From: Dactylorhiza incarnata
Taxonomy: Eukaryota; Streptophyta; Magnoliopsida; Asparagales; Orchidaceae
Length of the DNA: 64,000 bases
Direction: 5' to 3'
Assembly (NCBI GenBank): GCA_033032865.1
Contig: JAWHQI010000166.1
Coordinates: 5,208,001 to 5,272,000, forward strand
Both the position numbers and the translations under genes were made by a program. A model generated the notes under the pieces. The model saw nothing but the letters and a program-made list of their open reading frames with translations. It was not told the DNA's origin and did not search any database. Shown piece after piece: positions 31,548 to 44,200 of the stretch (within the stretch, counting starts at the first letter, position 1; the number at the start of each line of letters is the position of its first letter).

Positions 31548-31639
31548 TACATATATATATACATATATATATACATATATATATATATACATCTATATAT
31601 ATACATATATATATATATATACATATATATATTTATATA
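31548..31639. repeat. TA/CATA microsatellite joining elements C and D
   Basis: About 90 bp of (TA)n and TACATA between the CACTCG end of C and the start of D. Confidence 0.9.
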
Positions 31640-31823
31640 TATATATATATTATAAAGAAAAACATTTAGTCATATAATGAATCAAAATTAGAACCATAGG
31701 TTGAATCCCAGCCGTCGGATCATGACGATCAGGGCTGCAATTAGCCAAAACCTCATTTCTTTTGGCTGCGAATAGCCAAAAAAAATTTTCCAACTGTAGA
31801 ACTCGCTGCAGCCCCGTTAGCCG

Positions 31824-32063
31824 CCCCCCCCCCCCCCCCCCCCCACCCTCCCGTTGCCCTTCCCCGCCGCCGTCGGAGCCACCGGAGGTCACCGCCTGCA
31901 GTGGCCCTGCCAGAGCGCCGTCGGACTAACCCCGGCAGGTTCGCCGGTGTCCGACGACCTCGTCGGTGACCTTCGGTCAGGCCGGCGGTGGCTCTGACGG
32001 CAGCGGGGAAGGGCAACGGGAGGGGGGCGGATGAAAATGGGAGGGGGGGGGGGGGGGGGGGGG
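31824..32063. repeat. Inverted repeat capped by C21 and G21 runs
   Basis: Arms at about 31848-31886 and 31985-32026 (CCCTCCCGTTGCCCTTCCCC and its inverse) flank a GC-rich centre. A run of 21 C (31824-31844) lies outside the left arm and a run of 21 G (32043-32063) outside the right arm. Confidence 0.85.
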
Positions 32064-32599
32064 CGGCAGTCAGTGGCGGAACTAGGATTTTCACGAAGCC
32101 CAGGCACAATAAATTAAAACTTAGAATTCATGGTATACAATTTTTTTTGGAACTGAAAGAAGCAACACGCAACGAGTAAATATTTCTGTACACAAACACA
32201 CAATCCAATTAAAAAGAACTCAGGAAATTGGGAATATTAAAAGAGCCGGACATTAAAGTTGTGTTGCCACACATTTAAAGAACCACAAAAAATAGAAAGC
32301 TGAACAAAAATGAAGATTTTGATATGAAGAAAAACTGAAAATGAAACTGTACAAAATAAAAAAACTAAGATATAAAACTATGAACATGGTATTCTAATTA
32401 ACAATGCAAACATATGTATGTTGTTACTTGAGAAAAAAAAGTTTAGAAATAGCAATGCAACTTACTGGAAAAAAGCCCCAAAATGTCAAGATGTATATTG
32501 TTGCTCCTCAAGAACCTCTTTCTTTTGTGAATAGCTAATGCAAGAAGTAGGCTATGAATGTAATTATGAAAACTTGGCTGAAAAATAAAAGTGAAATTG

Positions 32600-32820
32600 A
32601 AATCTAATTAGGAAGGAGGAGGACAGGAGGAGGGGGAAAACAGGAAGAAGGAGGAGGAGGAAAACAGGGGGGATTTCTAGGAAGGAGGAGGACTGGAGGA
32701 GGGGGAAAACAAGAAGGAGGAGGAAAACAGGGGGGTTTCCTAGTTGCACAGGGCCACAAGGGGGCTGCAGCAGCATTAAGAGGTGGAGGAGGAGGAGGAA
32801 AACAGGGGGGGCTGCAGTAA

Positions 32821-32855
<35 letters not shown>

Positions 32856-32935
32856 CAGGAGGGCTGCAACATTAAGAAGAAGAAGAAGAAGACAGGTGGG
32901 CTGCAGCATTAAGAAGAAGAAGAAGAAGAAGCGTG
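32600..32935. repeat. Purine-rich GGA/GAA tract
   Basis: Degenerate repeats of GGAGGAGG, GGGGAAAACAGG and (GAA)n over about 330 bp on the plus strand. A ~70-bp unit is recognisable twice (32605-32680 and 32680-32745). Leu/Pro-rich frames on the other strand are artefacts. Confidence 0.85.
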
Positions 32936-33109
32936 CGTACCCCAGAGACGACCCCAAATCGCGAACCGCCAGGTGCGCCGACCCCAATTCGCGATGAAGA
33001 AGAAGCACCGTCCTCGACGAGCACCGTCCCCATCGACCCCAAATCGCGAGCACCGTTCCGCCGAAATCGCGTTCTGCCCGCTCTTGCCCTAGCAGGAATT
33101 CGCGAAAAA

Positions 33110-33137
33110 ACACGGTCGGGCACTTGCCCGACCGTGT
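33110..33137. other. Perfect 13-bp hairpin
   Basis: ACACGGTCGGGCA, a CT loop, then its exact complement TGCCCGACCGTGT. It could be a Helitron 3' hairpin from an older element inside D or an unrelated stem. Confidence 0.7.
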
Positions 33138-33420
33138 CTTAACATGGGTTCGCCCGTGGCGGCAGTTAATACATATATAATTTAATATATATAATTAAAT
33201 ATAAATTATATATATAATTTAATATATAATGAAATATTATAAATATCAGAAATTATATATAAATATCAGAAATATTATAAATATTATAAATATCAAAAAT
33301 TATATATAAATATTAGAAATTAATATCAGAAATTTATACATATATAGATATATAAATAAATAAAGAAAAAAGGAAAGTAAATATAACTGTGTGAAGCTCG
33401 CTGGGGGCGGGCAGGGTACT
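33138..33420. repeat. AT-rich ATATAAATATTATAAAT-type repeats
   Basis: Low-complexity AT sequence with many short direct and inverted repeats such as AAATATCAGAAAT. Confidence 0.7.
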
Positions 33421-34000
33421 GTCGTGCGGAGCACTGGGGGCCTCCGTGTACTGTCACTCGTATATATATAAACCACTATAAAGGAAATATAATCTCATGA
33501 CATTGAAATTAGAATAGTCGTCTGATCACTTGTGCAAAATTCTGCTGCCTTCCGATCGAGCTCAATGTCTCAATCAAACCACACCCTCTCTCCACATTTT
33601 ACTAGGTCTCTTAAGCTTACTACTAGGGTCGTCCTAAACCTATTTTAAAAAAAAAATTAAATAAATTCAGCTCTGCCAATGGAGCCCGCCCGGCAAAAAT
33701 ATAGGCCGCCCCTGCTAGAACGATGTATAGTCTGGTCGGTTATAATAAATTTCAAATCAATTTATCATGCTCCTTTAATTTATACCAGCAAACATGCGTT
33801 ATACTCACGGTGTGGGACTATACTTGTGAAAGAGGGATAAAGAAGAAGAAAAAGGGCTGACTGAGAATCGAACTGCCGACCTGCAAAATGGAAGCACCAC
33901 CTCTTATCTAACAGACCATCATCATTTTGCATTATAATCAGCCACGTTTTTATATATAACCTTGAAATAAACGGGTTTTTATAACATATATATATATACA

Positions 34001-34740
34001 CGAGTGACAGGCGCGGGCCTCCGGCCCTACGTGAGGTCAATCGGCGGGCTTCGCCCGCCCCCACGGCGTTCGTCGAACGGTGGCCCTGACCGTTCGTCGA
34101 ACGCAGGAGTGTCGTCGTTCGTCGAACGGCGAACCTGCGTTCGACGAACAGCGACACTCCTGCGCTTGACGAACGACGGCAGATTCCCGTTCGTCGAACG
34201 CAAGTGGCGCATGCGTTCGTCGAACGCAGGAGTGCTGCCGTTCGTCGAATGCAGGTTCGACGTTCGACGAACGACGGCACTCCTGCGTTCGACGAACGAC
34301 GGCACTCCTGCGTTCGACGAACGGTCAGGGCCTCCGTTCGTCGAACGGCGAATCACACTTGCGTTCGACGAACGACGGCCTCCTGCGTTTGACGAACGGC
34401 GGCGCCACCGCCGGTGGTGGCCATGTCGGAGCCCCGCCGAAGTACCACCGGCAGGTTCGCCTGAGACCGGCGAACCTGCCAGTGGCCTCATGCCGGCCAG
34501 CCGGCGGCTCCGCCGGCAGCGGCAGCCCAGAAGGGGGCGGGAAGGACGGGAGGGAGGGGGCACGGGATTTCGCTGGGTTGGAGGGATTGGGTTTTTGGAA
34601 AATTGGCTATTCGCAGGCCTTTTTTCTGATTTGATTTAAGATCCAAAGGTTGTGATCTGATTTTGTCTCAATTTCTTTGACATGGAGTTCCTATTTACCT
34701 TGCCATGGACACAAAAACGATATTTCTTTATAATATAGTA
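34001..34740 (-). mobile_element. Helitron-like element F (inverted)
   Basis: On the minus strand it begins TACTATATTATAAAGAAATA at 34740, has CCTGCGAATAGCC near 34610, and ends with GGGCC-GGA-GGCCC and GCGCCTGTCACTCG at 34001, beside a TA tract. It carries the TTCGTCGAACG array (34060-34400) and a GC-rich part (34400-34560) resembling 31885-31950 of D. No transposition gene. Confidence 0.6.
34060..34400. repeat. CGTTCGTCGAACG / GTTCGACGAAC inverted-word array
   Basis: About 14 occurrences of GTTCGTCGAAC or its inverse, separated by 10-15 bp, so neighbouring words can pair. The same core occurs in the Tekay-like LTR (36427-36840) and in LTR A (2851-3190). Confidence 0.9.
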
Positions 34741-36426
34741 TAAATATATATATATCCAATAATTTTTTATCGTCTCATTGAATTAAATAAACTCACGTAA
34801 ATCATATTGACTACCTTCAATAATTTAATTGGGCTGACATCATTTATCAAAGCAAATATATGTTGTATCAGAAAAATTAATTAATAATTATATAAATATA
34901 AGATTACTGTAACATCCCCAAACAACTATACCCCCTAAGTTGGATCAATCATGACTAGGTCATGACAAAACCATATGAAGAGCTTAAGACCATGTGAGCT
35001 TGGATGAGAAGGGGAAATCCCAGTGGTCTGCATATATCAGTTTTCAGATACCTAGCCTAAGGTTGGATTTTAGGGCCTTTCCATGAACCTTGACTCCACC
35101 ATAGTATCCTTAACCCATTAGGGGTCTCCTTGGAGCACTAGGGACCCATAGGGGTCAACCAAAGAGGCCAATTTGGCTATAGTCAACCTTAACCCTAAAT
35201 TGGTCAAACTAACTCAATTAAGGTCAATTGACCTCCACCATGCCAAATGGACCTTGCCCCTACCCTTATAGGGATATTAGGAACTTAATGGACCAAAAAG
35301 CCCCATCATGGGACCTCCAAATTGGTCAATTTGACCAAAGTCAACCCTAGCCTCAAATAAGTCAAACCACCATATTTAGGGTCAATTAGGGTTCGATTGG
35401 ACCAATTGACTTTCCCCAAGTTTCATTGGTCACTAAAGGAGGCCAATGGGTCAACATTGACCCATTGGGCCTAATTAATTTCACCAATTTGACCAAAGTC
35501 AACACTTGGTCAACCTTGCCCAAAAAGAGGGGAAAAGGCTAACTCAAGCCCAATCCACTTGGGCTATGCCTAATTGGAGTAGCCCATTAGCTTAGGAAGC
35601 TGATAATTACCAGGAGTTACCAATCAATTTCTGTAAATGGTAATTAGGAGAGAGAAATCTCATTTTCTCCAAGAATGGAGGAGAGAGAAAGAGAGGGATT
35701 AATGGCATTCATAGCTTAGGGAGATCAATAGCCACCATTTCCTCCTCTAATGTCTCCATTCAGTTGCCCCAATCAATTTGGAGGAGTTTAATGGCCATTC
35801 CCGGCCACATAGAGGGGGGAATTTGAGGAGTTTTCACTTGGCCGAAAATGGCCATTAATGGCCATTCATGGCAATCAGGAGTTACACTCTTCCCTCTCCC
35901 CAATTAACCCATATAACTCCTTCATTGGATGGAGAGGAGGAGTTTCCCCACCTTACCTGAAGAATTCGAGCCCCCAAGATAGGAGATTGCAAAGGTGCCA
36001 AAGCTTCAAGGTCGGCCATGGCCAATAGAAAATCGGCAAGGAGTCACCCCTCCATACAGGTCTGATCCGCCTCTTCTCCCTTAGTGCCAGATCTTATCGT
36101 AATTTGGGGCTTGATCCGAGCTCAATTGGGCTCGGATCATGCTTCCGAAAGAGCTCATTTCGAGCTCTCTTTCCCCTCCTCTAAACTCTGATTCCGACCA
36201 CCTCCGGTCGGCCAACCACCCCCTATCGCCGGCCACCACCTCAACGGAGGTGGTGGTGGCATTGGCTGGCCGGGAAGCGGCACAGGTGGCTGGGAAATCA
36301 TCCTGTAAAGAAGCCCAGGACGGGCTGTCGCGCGCCGTCCATCCAACGGGGATGATGACTATGAGCCATCGGATTTGCCGTGATCAGCTATTCGTATTTA
36401 AATGATTATGTTATATACTTATTTCA

Positions 36427-36840
36427 GTAATTCGTCGAACGGAGTAGAAGAAATTTGAGTTCGTCGAACTGATGTTTGAGTTCTTCGAACTGAACCCAGA
36501 ATTAATTTGTCGAACGGAATTAATTCAGCAAACTGAATCTGGAGTAAATGATTAGGTTAGAACCCTATTTCATTGATTCGTCGTACGGAGTAGTAGAAGT
36601 TTTGAGTTCGTCGAACTGATGGTTGAGTTCGTCGAACCAATCTGAATTTCGTCGAACGCACTGAAGCACAGCTTTCGTCGAACGAAGAACATATTTCGTC
36701 GAACGCACTGAAGCACGGCGTTCGTCGAACGCAGAACAGATTTTCGTCGAACGCAGATGGATTTCGTCGACGCACTTAAGCACGGCGTTCGTCGAACGCA
36801 GATCATAATTCGTCAAACGCAGACCATATTTCGTCAAACG
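36427..36840. repeat. TTCGTCGAAC word cluster in Tekay-like LTR
   Basis: Around twenty TTCGTCGAAC or TTCGTCAAAC words. A larger ~148-bp duplication (36427 and 36575) includes two to three words each. Mostly one orientation, unlike the mixed array in element F. Confidence 0.85.
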
Positions 36841-38724
36841 CAGAATTTAGTTTAATTAATTATTCATGCAGTATTTTCTTTTAATTATTAGAGATACTAG
36901 AACCCCTCAAATGAAAAAATGGTCAACACCAAGGTTGTAGCCCTTGGAGTCTAGTTTATTTTAAAATTAATTTCACCCCGAAATGAGTTCTGTAGCTCCC
37001 TGTAGGTCTATTTTGGTGGGACTGGTCCCTAGTGTAGGACAACCACCTTATCTTGAATAACTTTTGATTGGATTATGTGATTGACTTGAAAATTGTAACC
37101 TAGGTTGTTTACATCTACCCACAAATCATACCCAAAGATGGGAATTTTAGGAGAAACTTTTTCTAAGGTTTTTGTAATAATTTCATAAATTAAATACTAA
37201 TTAATTATTGGGTCAAATAACCTCCAATGCCCTCTAAATTTTGGTGGGTACTTCTTAGGGTTATCACATGACCCTGGTAAAAATCTCAGCCCTATTGGGA
37301 CTGATTTGGTTGGGTAAATTGTTAACCCAAGTTAGGTCAAATTTGGTCAAAGTTAGGGCATGGTGTTTATCTTGGGGTATGGTGGTCAGAACTCATCACC
37401 ATGAGTTGAAACCTTGGCCACTGGTGTAGGAACACCTAAAACACCTTCATGAGTAAGATAGGGTGGTGTAGAGGTGGATATGCCCTAGGACCCTAGTTTT
37501 ACCCCTTAGTGTGCAGATAGAACTTTGTGAAGGACATGTGGTCAACAGTTAAAGAATGGCCATGGAACCTAGGATATATGTTCATGGGGTGTGATTATGC
37601 TCTAGGGAATTTTGGGAGAATTTTAGGAGAATTTAATTCCCCTAAATCAGGTCATAAACACTTTAGGGAAATTTGTTATAAGAGATATTTACATGCTCAA
37701 ATGCTCTTGGATGATGATGAAACCTCGGTAGTGCATTTATAATCATATTATAGACCTCTGGTATTTTTTGTGAAATTTATTAGATGATTTAACCATTACT
37801 TCATTTACAAGGCACCTATTTTGTAATAATTTTAAGGAATATAATTAAGGGTTCAAAACTCTCTGGAAAAATGTGCAACTTGGTCATAGGACATTTCAGA
37901 GCATTAGGAAGCTCTGTGAAGTTTTATAGAATTTTTGGAAATTGTTATCAGTATGTTACTTCACAACATGTGCAAATTAGGAATTATTTGGAGTAATTAT
38001 ATCGGTGAGGAAATGATACCCATAAATTGTGAAACTCTGTAATTAAGCTTTTCTGGACACAATAGAGGTCTGGTAAATTTCCCTAATTTTGGCATAAGTA
38101 TTCTTGGTAGTTCCTTCATAAATCTTAAAGTTTGGATAGAAGTTAAATATTAAAAACAGAGGACATTTTCTTACTGTAAAATTGTGATATTCATTACTTA
38201 CTGTTATTTTGGCATGATAGAATTATATTAATTTTATGGGAGTCATATCATAAGAATACCTTACACTTCATGCTCATATTCATACTTGGCAAATATTGGA
38301 GAAATGATAATAAATGCAAATAATCAAGAAAACTTATGAATCTCTGGATTTAGTCTTATAATGCCATGATAGACCTCCAGTAATAATATTGTGTCATGAG
38401 GATGAATATTTGAAGTACTTCTACTTATCAGCTTCATATAGTTAGTTTGGTCTCCGTATAGTAAAAATATGAAACTTGGGTATTTAGGGGCCTACCAAGT
38501 GGAAGTGGCATGTAGATGGTGCACATGGTCAGGTTGAAGAGATTGAAGGTCACCAAAAGGAGTTTATGAGATGAGAGTGTGCTCGGAGAGTTAAGGGTAG
38601 AGTTGTGCTCGGGACTGACAAAAGATCGTCTTTCCCTTAGCCTGTCATAAAATGCTTAGGGATAATTCAAGAGAAATGACAAGAAGGGTATTCTTACGGG
38701 TAGCTACCAATAACATTAAGTGTC

Positions 38725-38816
38725 TTGAGAAAGGGAGTTTTGGGGTGTCATCCAGTATAGCTCCTAGTACCGTAGCGAGCCCCTAACAGGGTAATCCTCG
38801 GGAAGTCCAAGATTAA
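38725..38816 (+). other. 92-nt module in Tekay-like 5' LTR
   Basis: CTTGAGAAAGGG through TCCTCGGGAAGTCCAAGATTAA; matches 24691-24782 in the nested copia element. Second LTR copy at 43145-43237. Confidence 0.7.
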
Positions 38817-39430
38817 CCATAAACTGTAGGAGTAAGATGTTGTACAAGATTAACTTAACAATACACACACCCACACCCCGTGGTTATGGGAGGTTAGTTG
38901 GTTTGGTTGTACGAGCGGTAGGCTCGGTAGTTGAAGCAGCGGACTAGTTAGTCCGGTGAGCTTGTGGCTCAGTAATGTTTGCTGAGCCGGGAGGATTAGC
39001 CGGTGAGTTTATGGCTCGGGATATAGTTGAACATGTTTGCATGTGCATGAAGGTGGTGGGTCTTCGGTATTGGACGGTCGTTCACGCCGACGTCAATACG
39101 CTGACTCGGCAAGTGTGGAATTTGCACTTAGCCATAAAAGTCTGGTGGTCCAGCCAGTAAGAGTACCCAGATGCTCCGTGGTTTTGCGTTGAGGCGTACG
39201 ATAGGTCTAGGTTAGGTAGTGTGAATACCAACCTAGAGGTGGGCGAGGCCCAACCCACCGCTTCCGTTTGCCTCTACGGGAGTATCATGGGAGTCTTGCT
39301 AGCTCCAAAAAGGGGGAACTAAAGGTATGTGCGCATAGAGTCGAAGTGTGTGAGTTGCACTTGTATGAACATAGCATAAACTGCATAACTCTGCATGTCA
39401 TGGCATAAGCATTGCATTTTATCCCCTACC

Positions 39431-39471
39431 CCTATCGTATAAATTGGTTATGGGACTTTTTATACGATAGG
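39431..39471. other. Perfect 13-bp inverted repeat in Tekay-like LTR
   Basis: CCTATCGTATAAA and TTTATACGATAGG flank a 15-nt loop. It is conserved in the 3' LTR at 43762-43802 although the loop has changed. Confidence 0.8.
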
Positions 39472-40196
39472 CCCTGCTAAATGACCCCTTGGTCTATAGG
39501 TTTGTGTGGGCATTCCTATAAATCAATGGTTACTTTCTGTTATATCCATGTCTTTACTTACTGCACTTTACTTATTCTTTACCTTCTCGTACTATGCTCT
39601 TTTACTGCTTCAATTATATATATATATATATGCATGTGTAGTGTAGACATTCCCTGTACCCCTGTCATCTGTTATTGTTATAACCCTTATTGTCCTCTGC
39701 TTCATCCTTCCCGCACGGTGTCTATGAGTCACCAGGGGAGGGGTGGGGGATTGGCTTAGTCTTTTGACTAACGGTCGGTGGACCATATCATTTTAGGGGA
39801 TCGAAGAGACGCAGCAGCACTAGAGGCCGGTGCAGATGGAGGCAGGTCCAGTTTATTACAGGAGCAGCAGATTCAGGATCAGGGAGTGATTAGTATTAGC
39901 TTCCGCGAGTGATCTTGTAGTGAGGCCATGATGTAAAGGGCATGAGCCCTTTATTATTGTAACCTTCTGTCTTTAATTTCAATTATGATTTTGTGGACAT
40001 CTCTTTATGATAGTTTACTATCTATGTGATGTGGACTTGTCTTCTTCTCAAGTTTGTTACTCTTACTTTTTCTGTGATCGATAAGGCCGGCAGGATCGGC
40101 GTTTTGTAGTGGCGACCTTCCTGAGTGAGGGTGTCACCGCAAAACGGCGGTTCCGGGCATAAGACCCCGGAGTTGAAAAAAAAATGGGGTCTTACA

Positions 40197-41252
40197 AAGT
40201 GGTATCAGGAAAACCTCGATCCGAAGAAAAGAAGTCCACAAACCCTGGGCCACCCCGCGCGAGTTTAGTTTGAGGACAAACTAAGCAGCGGAAGCAATGG
40301 TGTGCCCATTTGGGGAAATCACATGAAAAAGTCCACTTTTAACAGAACCTTTTGCCAAGTTTCCTTTTGTAGCCTGCGGCGAACCCTGCCCCCAGCATGA
40401 AATACCTCCGGCTGCAAAGATCTCTTTAGATAGCCCTTTAGTCAATGAGTTAGACTCAACCCCACTAGGACACTTGACTTGCCATGACAATTTATATCAT
40501 GCCCTAGTCTGAAATAGACCGTAGGTATGAATTTGGTTAAGATACAAGGATACCCCAAGAGACTAATTGAGGAGCTTAACATGTGATTGGCCACCTAAGC
40601 CATACCTCTAGTGTCCCTACTTCATCTATCAAAGGATTATCCAAACTAATAGGATCGCCTTAAGGAGATTGACACATAAACAGAATGGTAGGGGACTCGT
40701 AGATATAACCCTCGTACTAGTGATATGTTGATATTGAGACAACCACCATGACAAACACCGAGGGTCGGATAAGAAATTCAAGTTCAGAAGAGACCGGTTT
40801 GGGATTGTGCCACATGCTGACCCTGAAAAGGTTGTCGTAAAGGGTACTTCGAAGAGTCTGGGGTATGGAGTGAATTAACAAGTTTCAAATAGAACCCCAA
40901 GTCTAAGGTTGTATGCCCTAAGGATTGTTTGCATACTTGGGACGAATATAACATGGTGATATCGAAGATACTTAGCCCAAAATAGATAGTGGCTTATCTT
41001 TTGTTTATTGAGGCTTATCTTTTGTTTATTGGGGCTTACCTTTTGTTTATTGGACAAATTAGTTACTGACTTGGATTTCCTTTGGATCTAATTTAGAAGG
41101 TGTTGCGTCGTGAACGTGGTGATTTTCTAGTCGATCATATTCGACGTTACTCGGGCAAAGATGAGACGGTGTAACAGTATGTTTGGAATGATGACCTATT
41201 ACCAGGACAATGAAAGGACATCGTAGATCGAGCAATGAATTGACATCGCAGA
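40197..41252 (+). pseudogene. Deleted interior of Tekay-like element
   Basis: The primer site TGGTATCAG (40200-40208) is followed within about 50 bp by a frame ending EFSLEDKL, like the C-terminal end of Tekay pol. This suggests that gag and nearly all of pol were lost. The rest (40300-41252) is non-coding, with three CTTATCTTTTGTTTATTG-type repeats at about 40994-41053. The junction with the truncated 3' LTR is at about 41253. Confidence 0.6.
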
Positions 41253-44200
41253 CCATATTCAACGCAGAATTTTAGTTTAAATAATTATTCCTGCAGTATT
41301 TTGTTTTAATTATTAGAGATATTAGAACCCCTCAAATGAAAAAGTGGTCAACACCAAGGTTGTAGCCCTTGGAGTCTAGTTTATTTTAAAATTAATTTCA
41401 GCCCAAAAGGAGTTCTGTAGCTCCCTGTAGGTCCATTTTGGTGGGACTGGTCCCTAGTGTAGGACATCCACCTTATCTTGAATAACTTTTGATTGGGTTA
41501 TGAGATTGACTTGAAAATTGTAACCTAGTCTGTTTACACCTACCCACACATCATACCCAAAGATGAGAATTTTAGGAGAACCTTTTTCTAAGGTTTTTGT
41601 AATAATTTCATAAATTAAATACCAATTAATTATTGGGTCAAATGACCTCCAATGCCCTCCAAATTTTGGTGGGTAATTTTTAGGTTTATCACATGACCCT
41701 GGTAAAAATCTCAGCCCAATTGGGACTGATTTGGGTAAATTGTTAACCCAAGTTAGGTCAAATTGGGTCAAAGTTAGGGCATGGTGTTTATCTTGGGGTA
41801 TGGTGGTCAGAACTCATCACCATGAGTTGAAACCTTGGCCACTGGTTTAGGAACACCTAAAACACCTTCATGAGTAAGATGGGGTGGTGTAGAGGTGGAT
41901 ATGCCCTAGGACCATAGTTTTACCACTTAGGGTGCAGATAGAGCTTTGTGAATGACATGTGGTCAAAAGTTATAGAATGGCCATGGAACCTAGGATATAT
42001 GTTCATGGGGTGTGATTATGCTATAGAGAATTTTGAGAGAATTTTAGGAGAATTTAATTCCCCTAAATCAGGTCATAAACCATTTAGGGAAATTTCTTAT
42101 AAGAGACATTTACATGCTCAAATGGTCTTGGATGATGATGAAAGCTTGGTAGTGCTTTATAATCATATTATAGACCTCTGGTATTTTTGTGAAATTTATT
42201 AGATGATTTAACCAGTACTTCATTTACAAGGCACCTATTTTGTCATAACTTTAAGGAATATAATTAAGGGTCCAAAACTCTCTAGAAAAATGTGCAACTT
42301 GGTGATAGGACATTTCAGAGCACTAGGAAGCTCTGTGAAGTTTTATAGAATTTTTGGAAATTGTTATCAGTAGGCTACTTCATAACATGTGCAAATTAGG
42401 AATTATTTGGAGTAATTATTTCAGTGAGGAAATGATACCCATAAATTGTGAAACTCTGTAATTAAGCTTTTCTGAACACAATAGAGGTCTGGTAAATTTT
42501 CCATAATTTTGACATAAGTATTCTTGGTAGTTCCTTCATAAATCTTCAAGTTTGGATAGAAGTTAAATATTAAAAACAGAGGACATTTTCTTACTGTAAA
42601 ATTGTGATATTCATTACTTACTGTTATTTTGGCATGATAGATTTATCTTAATTTTATGGGAGTCATATCATAAGAATACCTTACACTTCATGCTCATATT
42701 CATACTTGACAAATATTGAAGAAATGATAATAAATGCAAATAATCAAGGAAAATTATGAATTTCTGGATTTAGTCTTATAATGTCATGATAGACCTCCAG
42801 TAATAATCTTGTGTCATGAGGATGAATATTTGGAGTACTTCTACTTATTAGTTTCATATAGTTAGTTTGGTCTGCGTATAGTAAAAATGTGAAACTTGGG
42901 TATTTATGGGCCTACCAAGTGGAAGTGGCATGTAGATGGTGCACATGGTCAGGTTGAAGAGATTGAAGGTCATCAAAAAGAATTTATGAGATGAGAGTGT
43001 GCTCGGAGAGTTAAGGGTGGAGTTGTGATCGGGACTGACGAAAGATCGTCTTTCCCTTAGCCTGTCATAAAATGCTTAGGGATAATTCAAGAGAAATGAC
43101 AAGAAGGGTATTCTTACGGGTAGCTACCAATAACATTAAGTGTCTTGAGAAAGGGAGCTTTTGGGTGTCATCGCAGTATAGCTCCTAGTACCGTAGCGAG
43201 CCCTTAACAAGGTAATCCTCGGGAAGTCCAAGATTAACCATAAACTGTAGGAGTAAGATGTTGTACAAGATTAACTTAACAATACACACACCCACACCCT
43301 ATGGTTACCGGAGGTTAGTTGGGTTGGTTGTACGAGCGGTAGGCTCGGTAGTTGAAGCAGCGGACTAGTAAGTCCGGTGAGCTTGTGGCTCAGTAATGTT
43401 TGTTGTACCGGGAGGATTAGCCGGTGAGTTTATGGCTCGGGATATAGTAGACTTTGCACTTAGCCATAAAATTCTGGTGGTCCAGCCAGTAAGAGTACGC
43501 AGATGCTCTGCGGTTTGCGTTGAGGCATACGATAGGTCTAGGTTAGGTAGTGTGAATACCAATCTAGAGGTGGGCGAGGCCCAACCCACCGCTTCCGTTT
43601 GCCACTACGGGAGTATCCTGGGAGTCTTGCTAGCTCCAAAAAGGGGGAACTAAAGGCATGTGCGCATAGATTCGAAGTGTGTGAGTTGCACTTGTATGAG
43701 CATAGCATAAACTGCATAACTCTGCATGTCATGCCATAAGCATTGCATTTTAACCCCTACCCCTATCGTATAAATTATTTATGGGACTTTTTATACGATA
43801 GGCCCTGCTAAACGACCCCTTGGTCTATAGGTTTGTATGGGCATTCCTATAAATCAATGGTTACTTTCTGTTATATACATGTCTTTACTTACTGCACTTT
43901 ACTTATTCTTTACCTGCATTTACTATGCTCTTTTACTGCTTCAATTATATATATATATATATACATGTGTAGTGTAGACATTCCCTGTACCCCTGTCATC
44001 TGCTATTGTTATACCCCTTGTTGTCCTCCGCTTCATCCTTCCCGCACGGTGCCTAGGAGTCACCGGGGGAGGGGTGGGGGATTGGCTTAGTATTTTGACT
44101 AACGGTCGGTGGACCATATCATTTTAGGGGATCGAAGAGACGCAGCAGCATTAGAGGCAGGGCCAGTTTATTACAGGAGCACCAGATTCAGGATCAGGGA

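Larger units (their letters stand above)
31640..33460 (+). mobile_element. Helitron-like element D
   Basis: The 5' end has TATTATAAAGAAAAAC after a TA tract, and GGCTGCGAATAGCCAAA at about 31762. The 3' end is GGGGGCCTCCGTGTACTGTCACTCG-like, matching A, C and F at its last ten bases. Inside are a G/C-capped inverted repeat, a GA-rich strand-biased tract and a perfect 13-bp hairpin. No transposition gene. Possibly composite, since 32070-33160 resembles none of the other members. Confidence 0.5.
34908..40196 (+). repeat. 5' LTR of Tekay-like element, 5289 bp
   Basis: Starts TGTAACATCCCC and ends GGGGTCTTACA. Contains a TTCGTCGAAC array (36427-36840), a 92-nt module shared with a copia element (38725-38816), a 13-bp hairpin (39431-39471) and a (TA)n run (about 39617-39632). 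Only short frames. 36840-40196 is repeated at about 93-95% identity by eye in 41270-44518. Confidence 0.85.

Noticed and set aside
32564..33123. Leucine/proline-rich frames on the minus strand
   Set aside because: Complement of the GGA/GAA purine tract.
34004..34639. 211-codon Arg-rich frame
   Set aside because: Follows the TTCGTCGAACG array; no domain, and the mirrored frame is equally open.
36139..36405. Possible short host gene with Pro/Thr-rich product
   Set aside because: Lies inside the 5.3-kb LTR; no start context, domain or codon pattern supports it.
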